A stretch of DNA of 64,000 nucleotides, taken from positions 11,036,835-11,100,834 of the forward strand of contig NC_079386.1 of NCBI RefSeq assembly GCF_021018895.1, given 5' to 3'. The translations under genes and the position numbers were made by a program. The stretch comes from Seriola aureovittata. Its lineage: Eukaryota; Chordata; Actinopteri; Carangiformes; Carangidae. The notes beneath the pieces were generated by a model, which was given only the letters and a program-made list of their open reading frames with translations, had not been told where the DNA came from and searched no databases. Below, piece by piece: positions 26,353 through 37,200 of this stretch (its first letter is position 1; the number at the start of each line of letters is the position of its first letter).

Positions 26353-26879
26353 CTACACTAACACACACTCAAGAGGTCCATCCCCCCCACCGTACGTCTC
26401 TCTATTTCCGGGTTTCTTACTCATGTCAAATTGTGGTGAAACTGCACAAAATTAGAGGTTACACTAACTGGGTTATAATAACTTTTAGGCTAAATCCTCC
26501 TGGTTGCATCATGTATAAAAAAACAAAAAACGTAATTTAATTACCTCCAATCTAACTGAACTGTTGACATTTGATATCATGGCTTCATACAGCTGGCCAT
26601 GTGGACACGCTTCTCTCCCTAGTTTTGGTTTCTGCAGTTGCTGTTTGTGTATTCCACTCCTTTCATTGAACTGTGAGATTCACATGCTGAAGACTGGGTG
26701 TGTATTCTTGTCTGGCAACCTTGTCTGTGTTTTTTTTAGAGAAGGAACTATAAGACATCCACTGCAAATGAATACCTTACCTTGTATGGAAGCTCACGTC
26801 TGCCAAGAAAAGAAGAATTAACTAGATTAATATTCATGCAAAAAATGAGAAAACTCTGGTTAAAATTGGAAAATTTAAG

Positions 26880-27890
26880 TCAAAATTATGATTTGCTAAA
26901 TATATTTATGAGATACTGAGTGGATATTGACTTACTAAATCAAATGATAGTGTGTCAAAAATGTTAAATAATAAAGTAAAAAGTAAAAGTGTGAAATAGT
27001 GAGTGTAAATAAGGATTTACAAAGTTAAAAATTAGGGAAGTTGTAGATAGTGAGTTGAAATTATGGAATACCATATCAAAATTTAAACTAAAACGTTGGG
27101 TGACATTGGCCAATAGGACACAAAGAGCGCTCCTCCGCGTACAACTGTAAACATGGCTAAGTGAAAGAGGAATGATGATGATGTCGGTGCTCATGCTACA
27201 AGGTGTAACTGTGAAACAGAGGAAAGGTTAGTGGAGCTATGGCAACAACACTCCTGCCTCATTTTGATGTGTCCATGAGACACAAGACAGCACATTTTGT
27301 GTTTACATTCTTGTTCCCCAAACTTGCTCCCTGGCACCTTGTGATATGTCAGTGTAGAAGTGGATCTGTTGGGTACCAACTTGTAGTCCGTCATATCTTT
27401 TGGCTAAGTCACGGCAAGAATTTATAACTCTATAATTGCCTAATTTGACACAAAGGCCATCATATCATTAAAAAATATTGCGTCATCTGAACTGGCATTA
27501 GTCAAAACTAAGACTTCCAGTCCTAAGTCAACAATAGACACTCAGTCAAAACTGTGACTTATAACATTATGACTTCTCTAGAAATTATGAGATATTAAAT
27601 AAGAACAATGCAATATAAAGTCAAATACAAAGTCAACGGTTTACTAAGTCATGTTTAGTGTTGTTTAGTAAAACTCTGGACTTACTAAGACCTCATATGA
27701 GATACTAAGACGAACCTATGACTTACTAAGTCTAAAGTATAATAGGCCCAAGACACCAAACTTAAGAATTACTATATCAGAAATATGACATAGTGGTTAG
27801 AACTAAGACTTAATAAGTCGAAAATATGAGATATTAAGTTCAAATTTTGAAATACTACATAAGACAAGTGTATGACTCAGTATCTAACGA
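26880..27890. repeat. Degenerate AT-rich tandem array
   Basis: Variants of GACTTACTAAGTC and GAGATACTAAGT recur on a loose period of about 20-25 bases, clearest at 27640-27880 and 26880-26960, with a less repetitive block (about 27100-27430) between. It looks like a decayed minisatellite. No coding capacity. Confidence 0.65.
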
Positions 27891-28170
27891 CTTTGACTTC
27901 CAATGACCAACTTTTCTTCTGGCATGAAGGGGCTTCCATATTTCACAGGTGTCACAAAAAACCAAACAAACCATTTCAGCGTGTTGGGCAACCTTAAACA
28001 AGCAACTGTACTTTGTCATCATCGCCACAAACTGGTGTAATCAGACACTCTGAAGCCTGTGGTTGTAGCGCCAGACGCTCTGAAGCCAGCAAAATGTAAT
28101 TACAGTGGCTCAACAGGCTTCTGTGCTCTTTATTTTTCTGTGTTGAAATGCAAGAACTAAACACTCCTAC

Positions 28171-28267
<97 letters not shown>
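28171..28267. repeat. (TATC)n tetranucleotide microsatellite
   Basis: A pure run of about 24 TATC units in the spacer between acap1 and agfg2. The uninterrupted length suggests a recently expanded, highly variable locus. Confidence 0.97.
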
Positions 28268-28334
28268 GCGGTGATGTGTGTGGCTCCCCCTGCTGAACAG
28301 AGACAGTCACTGCAGGGTTAACTAGCTCATCTGA

Positions 28335-28559
28335 AAGCAACGTGACTGCTGTGATATTTATCTTCCTTTACTTTGGTTCGTGTTGCAGATTGTCTTTATT
28401 TCCCTGCGACTCTGTCTCTCAGAGGATAACAGTGACTCACAGGATCACACATACTGTGGTGCCTTCACTGACCTCGGCACTGATCAGACCGTTTCTGTCT
28501 GTGTGCCAGTGACTGAAAACCTCAGATATATCTTCATAGACGTCACGGAAAGGGCGTAA
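28335..28559 (+). pseudogene. Isolated exon-like open segment, weak F-type lectin resemblance
   Basis: A good acceptor (GTTGCAG, ending at 28388) is followed by an open frame from 28389 to a TAA at 28557-28559. Donor-like GTAAGG and GTAAGT motifs lie at its end, so it could splice out of frame at 28556 with the stop avoided. The peptide includes DHTYCGAF, TVSVCVPVTENLRYIFIDV and two spaced cysteines. This is loosely like the end of an F-type (fucolectin) lectin domain, where a Cys and a GRYV-type strand come close together. The expected LTLCEVEV-like ending and partner exons are absent nearby. It may be a relic exon of a decayed gene, an exon of an unrecognised gene, or chance. Confidence 0.25.
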
Positions 28560-28869
28560 GGTAAGTCCCTTGTGTTGCTAAGTTGCCTCATCAAAATAAA
28601 TAGTCCTGAGATGTTTTCTCTCTGCCAGTCACCGACGTCGCGTGGGAATATAATTTCGATGGAAGAAAAACAGGTTTAAAAAGAAAAACACCAACCACGA
28701 CTTCCAGAAACAAATTGTAGGTCTCTTTATTTAATGTACAATAAAGATTCTCGGACAACTTTTTGTGAACTTTAAATTTACCAACTATAGTCATTAAAAA
28801 AATGCTTCGGTGTTTCTTTCCTTTCCCCAGCTGTCCTGAGCTGAGACCCTTAAAATAATCTGTCCCCTT

Positions 28870-29060
28870 TCTAGAGCGCGCTGAAGCGTCAGGAGCGCTG
28901 CGCCAAAAAAACACGCGGGGCGTGTGCGTAAATGGCGCATACAGAGAGTGCAGCAGACGCAGACACTCGGGGGAGACAGCTGCTTATGAAAAAGAAATAC
29001 AACGGTTGTTGGACGATGTCAAACTTGGCTGCTCGACAGGTTCTTATTTGTCTTTGACAG
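28870..29060. promoter_or_regulatory. CpG-rich patch in the divergent spacer
   Basis: A short segment rich in CpG and GCGC compared with its AT-rich surroundings. It contains an open frame from an ATG at 28932 that runs to a CAG/gttctt junction-like site near 29040. It may be an upstream promoter or a non-coding first exon of agfg2, but neither is demonstrated. Confidence 0.3.
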
Positions 29061-30040
29061 GAGATCCCCTACGCATCTGTCCAAACGTCAAGTCGGACAG
29101 AATTCAAGGTGTCACATCCGGTGGGGGTTTCAAAAATAACGGCCTGGTTTGCACTGGACTTAGTTTTCAAGTCCACCGTGAGTGGGGTTTTTAAAATCCA
29201 GTGTAGCAACTTAAATGATATAAAAATCAAAATATCTACTAACTGGGTCCCTGTTGTGACTTTGACCAAAAACACATTTCTTTAAGAATATGCACCATGT
29301 AAGCATAATGAAGTATTACTGCAATATTAAAAGTATTAGAACCACATTTTGGTGACAGTCTGGTGAGGTTGGGGTTAATGTGCTGACCAAATAGTTTATG
29401 TCCAGCCAAGGACCTTTGGTACATGTCATTACCCATCCTTTCCCCCTCAACTTCTGTCATCCCTTCACTCTCTCCAGTAAGAAAAGAAACAGACAAACGA
29501 GATTTTAACACAGAGTTTCTCTCAAGACAGCGACTAATCAAGATCAGGTAAAAATGCAGGAGCAACCCTGCACTTTCAGTTTATTTAACAGTAATTGCTG
29601 ATTATTTCAAAACAAATTTGCTTACGAAGACCAATCTTTAAAGTAAAACTGGAATTTTGTATGACACACCATTTGGAAATCCCCTTATACACGGCCTTTA
29701 TACCAGGGATTTAAAAGAAGATAATCAAAACCTGTTTCATGAAGAATATAACTGTAACACGCCCTCTCTGTCATGACTCTCAGGTCCTTTCTAGAGATAA
29801 TGTGTCTCAAATAAGACACTTGGTATTAGATCAGGTATTACACAAATCAGATTACTCTGATTACAAACAGGCCTGTGTTTTGAATGAGTAAATAGATACC
29901 ACGAACAAGATGAAGCTATTAACGAAACAATCTCTGGTGCTATCCTCAGCAGATGAAAGTTCAAACTAAACTTTGAAACCAACAGGGCATGAAGTCCTTA
30001 AAATACTATAGAAATATAAACATCTGCAACGTCTAGGACG

Positions 30041-30165
30041 ACTGAGCAAACTCCATCTTGATGAAGAAGATCATGTGACACGATCAAAAGCTCTAGATCT
30101 GCTACTATATACACTTTGTGGGCAGATTGTTGTGTAAGCTGCTGATTCCAAGGTCAAGAATGAAG
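30041..30165. repeat. Copy of a dispersed fish repeat (inverted orientation)
   Basis: Contains ACTGAGCAAACTCCATCT, GATCATGTGACACGATCAAA and CTGCTACTATATACA. These are reverse-complement versions of motifs found at 38371-38436 and 38847-38914. The three copies define a short interspersed family with palindromic tendency. Its class is not known to me. Confidence 0.6.
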
Positions 30166-30479
30166 TGTTTAAAAAGAAAGCTTGAATTTGACATCAGACA
30201 GACAAATATATTCCTTCAAATCTGACAGTTTTCACTTTTTCTCCTTTATGTGAAAGTGACCTGAAATCAGCAGATTCGCAGAATACACATGGAAGAACTG
30301 GAAAATACTTTGACCTACTAACAGTTTTGATGAAATAACCAGTGGTTATATGGGAACAGATTTTTTAAAGAAACAGGCAACTTAAAAGTGGAGTTGTCAC
30401 TGTTATCTAAAGCGAACACCTGTCATTTGCTTTTATTTTGAAGGGAATATATAGTATTTCCGGTCTGTCTGCAGCTCTC

Positions 30480-30666
30480 TCTGTCTATCTTGACGCGCCT
30501 CTCCTCTGTGCAGCCATGCATTGGAGTGAAGCCGCATAAAAGCGCTTCCATAATGCGGGCGTGAGGTGCGCGGACGAGGGGGTAAACGGAGGGGATCCAG
30601 GAGGAGGACAGCGGCGTGTTACCGGCTTCACATCGAGCCTGGCCGTCAGGCACCGGAGAGAATAAA
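30480..30666 (+). promoter_or_regulatory. agfg2: agfg2 5' UTR and CpG-rich proximal promoter
   Basis: A GC- and CpG-rich block directly upstream of the agfg2 ATG. An ATAAAA motif at about 30535-30540 could act as a weak TATA element, but the composition is that of a CpG-type promoter. The bases just before the ATG are AATAAA-like, not an ideal Kozak context. Confidence 0.5.
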
Positions 30667-31229
30667 ATGTCGAACCGAAAGCACCGGGACAACCAGGAGA
30701 TCTGTGCCCGCAAGGTCCGGGAGCTGGCCCAGTCTGGAGTAAACAAACACTGCTTCGAGTGCAACCAGCCCGGGGTGACTTACACCGACATCACGGTGGG
30801 CAGCTTCGTCTGCACGTCGTGCTCCGGAATGCTGTGAGTAAAAACCCGCCGCCCCTCCTGGGTTTATTTACTGCACATTTCGCATCAGCGTGGAGACAAA
30901 CAGATACTGATGGAGCAGCAGAGTAAAAGTAGGAGGCCTGAGATTACACCATGCACCATCCAGGGACAGATTGACAGTTTGCTGGCTTATTTTTTCAGCG
31001 TAAACAGGGAGTGATGGTGTGGTGCAACAGCCGTGGTTGTGTGCACACATTAATTTACGCAGTGTCTACCTCTCTCTTTCTCTCTCTCCCTCCCTCTCTC
31101 TCTCTCTCTGTCTCTGTCTCATGCGTGTCTTCCAACAGCTCCATAAACGACAGACCGCTAGTTGGTCATTTTCCAGCTCTGAGTTACGTTTCATTTCGTC
31201 ATGGTGCAGGTTTGACACTACCTTTCTCT

Positions 31230-31290
<61 letters not shown>

Positions 31291-34200
31291 GTCCAGGCTC
31301 CTCTCCGGTGTGTGGGCGTGGACATGCGCGTGTTTGTATGTGTGTGTGTGCTGTCACATTTTGTTCTGCATGTTCAGCCTAGTCCCAGCACTCCTCAGGA
31401 AGACGGTTTCAGCACTTTAGTGAGCGTTATTGCGCAATCTTTCACACGTTCAGCAGTGTCCCACTTTGTGTCCCCAGCATGGAGAGCGAAGACAGGTTCT
31501 GGTTACTGAAAACAAGATGTTTCTCTGTCACAAAGGGGTGTGTGTATGTGTGTTTGTGTGTGTGTGGCACCTGTTTCACAACAAATCTGCCCTTAAATTC
31601 ACAGTCACGTGTTCAATACTTCCTCTCCCACCTGCTCTGTCCTCTGTCTTGTCTCAGAGGAAAGACTTATCTTACACATCTTCCTTTTTTTCTTCCTTAT
31701 TTTACTCCAAATTCCTCTCTCCATCTCTCCTCTGTGTCCCAGGAGAGGCCTCAACCCTCCTCACAGAGTCAAGTCTATCTCCATGACAACCTTCTCCCAA
31801 CAGGAAGTGGAATTCCTCCAGAACCATGGCAACGAGGTGAGTGACGTCCCACCTGGGGCTCCAGGTGGAGGTGGGACTTTGCAAAGACTTCTGTGGCTAT
31901 TCACACTTGTGAGGTCATCCAAGGTCACGAAGCGAACGCAGCAGCTCATGAGTTTTGTGTTTTTTTGGTCCGAGTTCAGTTTTAAAACCGAAACTTTGTG
32001 GATGTGATATGGAATATGAAACGTCCCTTGTGGCGAGCAGTTGAACCAGCCTTTGTGGTCGAGCTTTTTTCTTGGGAAGAATGCTACTGCTGGGTTTCAC
32101 ACAGTGCCAAGAAACAAAAGGACCAGCACTTTGTCCCACCCAAACCACGATCCATTTCCTTTCTGTCTGTGTTTGTGTGTGTTTGCGCGTGTGTGTGTCT
32201 GTGTTTAGACCAGTGGTTCCCAAATTTTGTTTTTAAACCAGGACACCCCTTCATCGAGATTTTTTCTCACTCACTTCATATTTTGGCAAAAATATAATTT
32301 AAAGGATCATTATCAAAAATGTTGATGCCCAGAACACAGTCCAGAGTGACGTCTTCAGATCCCTTTTTTTTGTCAATAAACATAACATTCAGTTCACAAC
32401 TGAGAAGCCACAATCAATAAATGAATGATATTGATCAAAATCAATAATCAGAATTTTTTCAGCTCAATGGCAGATATCGCAGACATATTTTTTTTTAATG
32501 GCCGAATATCGATATCAGACTCACTAAAATCCTGTATCAATCAAGCTAACCATGCGTTACTATGACAACCAGCAACCTTGAGCTGTCATGTGACCATGTG
32601 GTATATTCAAGGGCCTTTGTACTATGCAAATTTTTATATTTATTGCGTATCTCTTCTGTTTTAAAACAAAAAATGTGTAGTGTAAGTGTAACTCTAACTT
32701 CCTGTTTTAAGGTGGTGAAATGATATATAAGTAAACATGTGCAATAAAAGATGAAAATGAGGCGGCCCATAGCCCCCACCCTGGGAACAACTGGTGTAGG
32801 CAGCACTCACGCCTAGGCTTATATCACACAGGTAAAAGGTGAAGCGTTTCAGGCTGTCGAGATGAGTGCTGTCTGTTTTTATCTGCTCGCTGTTGGCCAG
32901 GATGTGTGTGCGTGTGTTTTTGTGTGTGTGTGTGTGTGTGTGTGCGCGTGTGTGTGTGTGTCAAATATAATGTGAGGAGAGGCAGAGGTGTGCATCATCC
33001 AGCTTTGACTCCTCATTGTCCTCTGATGAGTGATCATCACAGGCAGTAATATTTGCCGCACTCTGAGATGAATCACTGATGAGAGCCTGTTTGTGTTTGT
33101 GAGAGACTCGCTGAGACTAAATGTCAAACAAAAACAGCGATTGTGGTTTGATTTTTATGCTCCAGCAATTAGACACAGGACCCCCCCCCCCCCCCCTTTT
33201 TCTGATGCTGCATGACTCTCCAAGGCCACATGATTTTTAAGTGTTTTCCTGCTAAATGTGTGTGTTCAGGTCGGGAGGAGGACTTGGCTGTGTTTGTTTG
33301 ACCCAAAGACGGACGGCTGCTCCGACATGAAGGACTCTCAGAAGTTCAAAGAGTTCCTCCAGGACAAATACGAGAAGAAGAAATGGTGAGGATTTTTCAT
33401 CTGCAGTAATGACATGCTGATGTAACCAGGTAGGAGCGCTGGCTCAGAGGTGAATAGGCAACTGCAACTGGTGGTTATTTTAAGATATTGATCAATCTGC
33501 TGATTATTTTCTACATGAACCGATTCAAACACTTTCCTAAAGCCAAAAATATTCAGTTTACTCAAATATAAGATGAAGAAAAACAGCAAAATATTTTTTA
33601 AGGATAGCAGCTTTAATCCAGAGTGAAATATTTACTACAGACATTTACGGTGAATGAATCCTCAGGACTTTTTCCTCCTGTGCCGCCATGAGATTGACGT
33701 TTTTGTGTGAAATGTGTTGACAGGTGTTGGATGAATTACCACGAAAGAGAAAAACTGTTCACGTCAGCGTCTGACTTGTAATACCGAGTCAGAGATATCT
33801 GGAATTTAAATAATCTCTCCCACTTGGTGAAAATGTCAACAAACTGTCAGGCAGAATGTCTGCGAATGCTCCACCGCTGGCAGTTAACGCCACATCAAAA
33901 TAAAATCCAATATTAACACTATTACAGTTCAGCTGATTTTATAGGAGCTGTGCACTGTTTACTTGTATCTGGCTTCACTCGGTAACAAGCTGCTACATGT
34001 GTCGCATCAAAAGTAACTGATTTAGGCTGCACAAAGTTAGCATCAGAGCTAAAGTGTGAACACTCCAAAGGTGGAATAAGAGCTGTTTTTCCTCTTCTTC
34101 CCATTATGCTGACTTTGCATGAACGCAACATTATACGTGCTAAACATCAGCGCGTTAGCATTGTCACTGTTGCATCTAAAATCTAACCCCTATTCTTGCT

Positions 34201-37200
34201 GTGAGCATGTTAGCATGCTTCAGTGTTACAGAACTGCTAGCATGGCTTTAGACTCTCAGTCTTGTTTTGGCATTTTTGCTTGGGGAAAAAAAAAAAGATG
34301 ACTCAATTATAAAACATTTCATGGATTCATTCTTTGTCCATGGGCTAATCGATAAATAGACCACATGTAATTTTTTCAGCTGTAGAAGGGAAAGGGTGAA
34401 ACAGGGCAAAATTAGATCCAAACAACCACCAATGATCTTTGTTCCAAAATTAGACATTCACAGTTTGAAATGGAGGCTCCTACTCAAGAAAATTAGCCCA
34501 AGGATATAATAGCTGCTTTCAGTGTGTGAAAAAACAGTTTCTGTTTTGGTTTAGCTTCGAGCCCTAGACATATTCTTAGTCGTGACGTTTGATGAACAGA
34601 GCATTAATTGTGCTTTTTTTATGAGGTTTGTTAGTGACAAAGACTCACTTTATCTCCCAATCTTTTTGCAGGCATTTTTCCAAAAGTAAGAACCGGAGAG
34701 ATGTTGAGGGTCCTTGGAGCCCCGGGGTCCAGGCTGTGCCCCCTTCCCATGGTCCCTTAGCGAGCCAGGCCCCGACTCATAACCTGCCCCCCAACGCCAG
34801 AGCCACAAGGCCACTGGTAAGAGGCGTAATGTGTCTGGATTGTGCATGTGATGGCCTTAGAGAGTGATGGAGATAAAGTGAGGGGGGGGGGGGGTGAATC
34901 TACAAGGATGAAGATTCAAGAGAGAGAAAGTGAGCGGGTGGGTGTGGTAGAAAAAGAGGAAGTGAAAGAGACAAGTAGTTCAAAGAGAGCCAGAAAAGCA
35001 AACGAGAATAGAAGGTGAAGAAACGACCTGATTTCGCTTCCACACTGCAGCAAAGAGACAGGGACTGATGGGTTGGACAGTAAGAGGGCCAGGTAACCTC
35101 GACATCAAAGCCCCTGCGTATGAATTATTGAGAAAGCATGAAACACACTCATTTCTTCAGCCTTTGTGTCTCTCTTTCTACCTCCCATCTGCTTCTTTCT
35201 CTTTCTCCCTGTCTCTCCTCCTTTAGTCTCAGTCCCAGCTGCCATCATGGGATCGAGCGCCTGCGATCTCGCCTGCCGACATGCGGACCGACGTGTTCAC
35301 CGCTAGGCCATCGCGCTCCCAAAGCTTCAGAGACCCCCCTCTGAAAGGTCAGGGGTTGATCTTTAGAGGAGGGTTAGATATTTTTGGACTATATCTGATC
35401 GATTCCCTCACTTTTTTGTCCTCTTATTCTATGTGTTGTCTCTCTGCGATACAGATCCCACCCTGTGCGGGATAGAAAGACAGCGGCCAGGCTCCCTGTC
35501 GTCAGCGCTGGGAGCTCAGAGCCACGCCCCCTCCTTCCCTGCCCTCCCACGACCATCAGGTGTGTCCCCCCCACTGGGCGCTTTGTTTTTCTTCCTTCTC
35601 TCAATATAACTGTAAAGTGTAATTTTGAAATATTTTTTATTGTGTTTTCAGAATATACTCCTTCATGCATCCACACAAACCCATAAATAACATTTAATGA
35701 ATGATATAGTATGAATACACACTGATGGAAATTCATCCAGAAATCTGTCCAAAAAATCGTTGCTAAATCTTATACAGCTCCGTGGTTTTTGGTTCTGGTG
35801 GTGTGCTTGATTTTCAAACAAGCATTTATGAGATGGTAATGTAGTCCCTTCCCATTTTAGGAGAATCAGTCACTGTGCAGGCAAAACATAGAGAAGGCTG
35901 CAGCCTCAGCCGTGATCTGGGTTTTGGATATGTTGTTTTGAAATATCAGAAATCAATAATCAGGACTGGTTTATTGCTATATTTGATTTAATATGATTTT
36001 TGGAGAGATGTGCCTTGATTATCAGGTATTTAATTTGCTGGATTAGCCAAAACAGACATTCCTTTCTGGTTATTTTAACCTTAAAGCTACTCTCATGTCT
36101 GTAGAGTAAACATTAAGGCACAGCCAGCAGCTTGTTAGCTTAGCTTAGCATAAAGTCTGGAAACAGGGGGAAACAGCCAGCCTACAACACCACCAAATGT
36201 GTATTATCCCGCCACTGAAAATAGTCCCCAAAAAATAGCACTGTTTCTTATTGTTAGAGTAATGACTGCTAACAAACCTCAGTGCACAGCTGTTTCAGTA
36301 AATGAAAATGAAACCACAGATCAGTGAACCGTTTTTAAAGATTTACACCTTCAGTAGGAACCAATGGGGTTGGTGCTGAGTGGCATAGAAGTACTGAGAC
36401 CAACACGTTGTTGGCATTGATTTTTCTATGGGATTTGTTAATGATAACAGAAATACAGAATGATGCCAGCCTTACCCTTTAAGCAGCTTTCATCTATTCA
36501 TGGAAAGAGATTTGCCTGTTTACTACCAGTTCGATGAGGCCTGAACGGCAGTAGCCTGTGTCTGATGCATGTTAATGATGAATGCACTAAACCAACTGCT
36601 AACCTCCACGATGTTTGTTATATTTGTGAACCCAGTTCCTCTTTCCATTGCACCTTGATGTGATCTAAGAAAGGCGATGAGGCCGCATGGATTATCTCCT
36701 AAAAGTGGATACTATTCTGTTCTTTGAGCCTCCAGCGAGGAAATTTGGCAGTGTATAGTGCCAGTGTATTGTGTCAGTTGAATATTTTCATTGATTCTCA
36801 CTGATGATGCTGTCCACTCATGGCTGTTGGCTCCAAGTGTCACTTTGGGAAGGATAAAGAGAGGAGAGGGAGTCATCATTTTTCAGCTTTTTCACCATTG
36901 TGTGGGTTTACAATGGGTCCATGTCATCATCTTAACATACTGGGTCGTCTTTCGTGAAAAGCAAAATTCAATACACCGCTTAGCTGGCCCACAGATGACA
37001 GCAGAGACGGCAGTTTCATATGACGTCAAGTGACACTTTCTCCTCTCTTTTCTCCTCTCCTCCCTCTGTTTAACCCCTGTGTCTATCTTATGTCACTCTC
37101 CTCTCCTCCTCAACCTCGTAGCCAGTAGCTCTTTCAAAAACCACTTCACTTTAGGTAAGACACGGCACCAACCCATGCATTTGAGTGTGTGCTGAATGGC

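Noticed and set aside
28171..28267. Regular repeats considered as a CRISPR-like array
   Set aside because: Pure TATC units without spacers: a microsatellite in a eukaryotic genome.
28922..29194. A 90-codon frame with a short plausible peptide (EKEIQRLLDDVKL) in the acap1/agfg2 spacer
   Set aside because: I considered a first coding exon of an extra gene, but the start of the frame is not an ATG, no partner exons or family match were found, and only the CpG-rich patch is retained as a feature.
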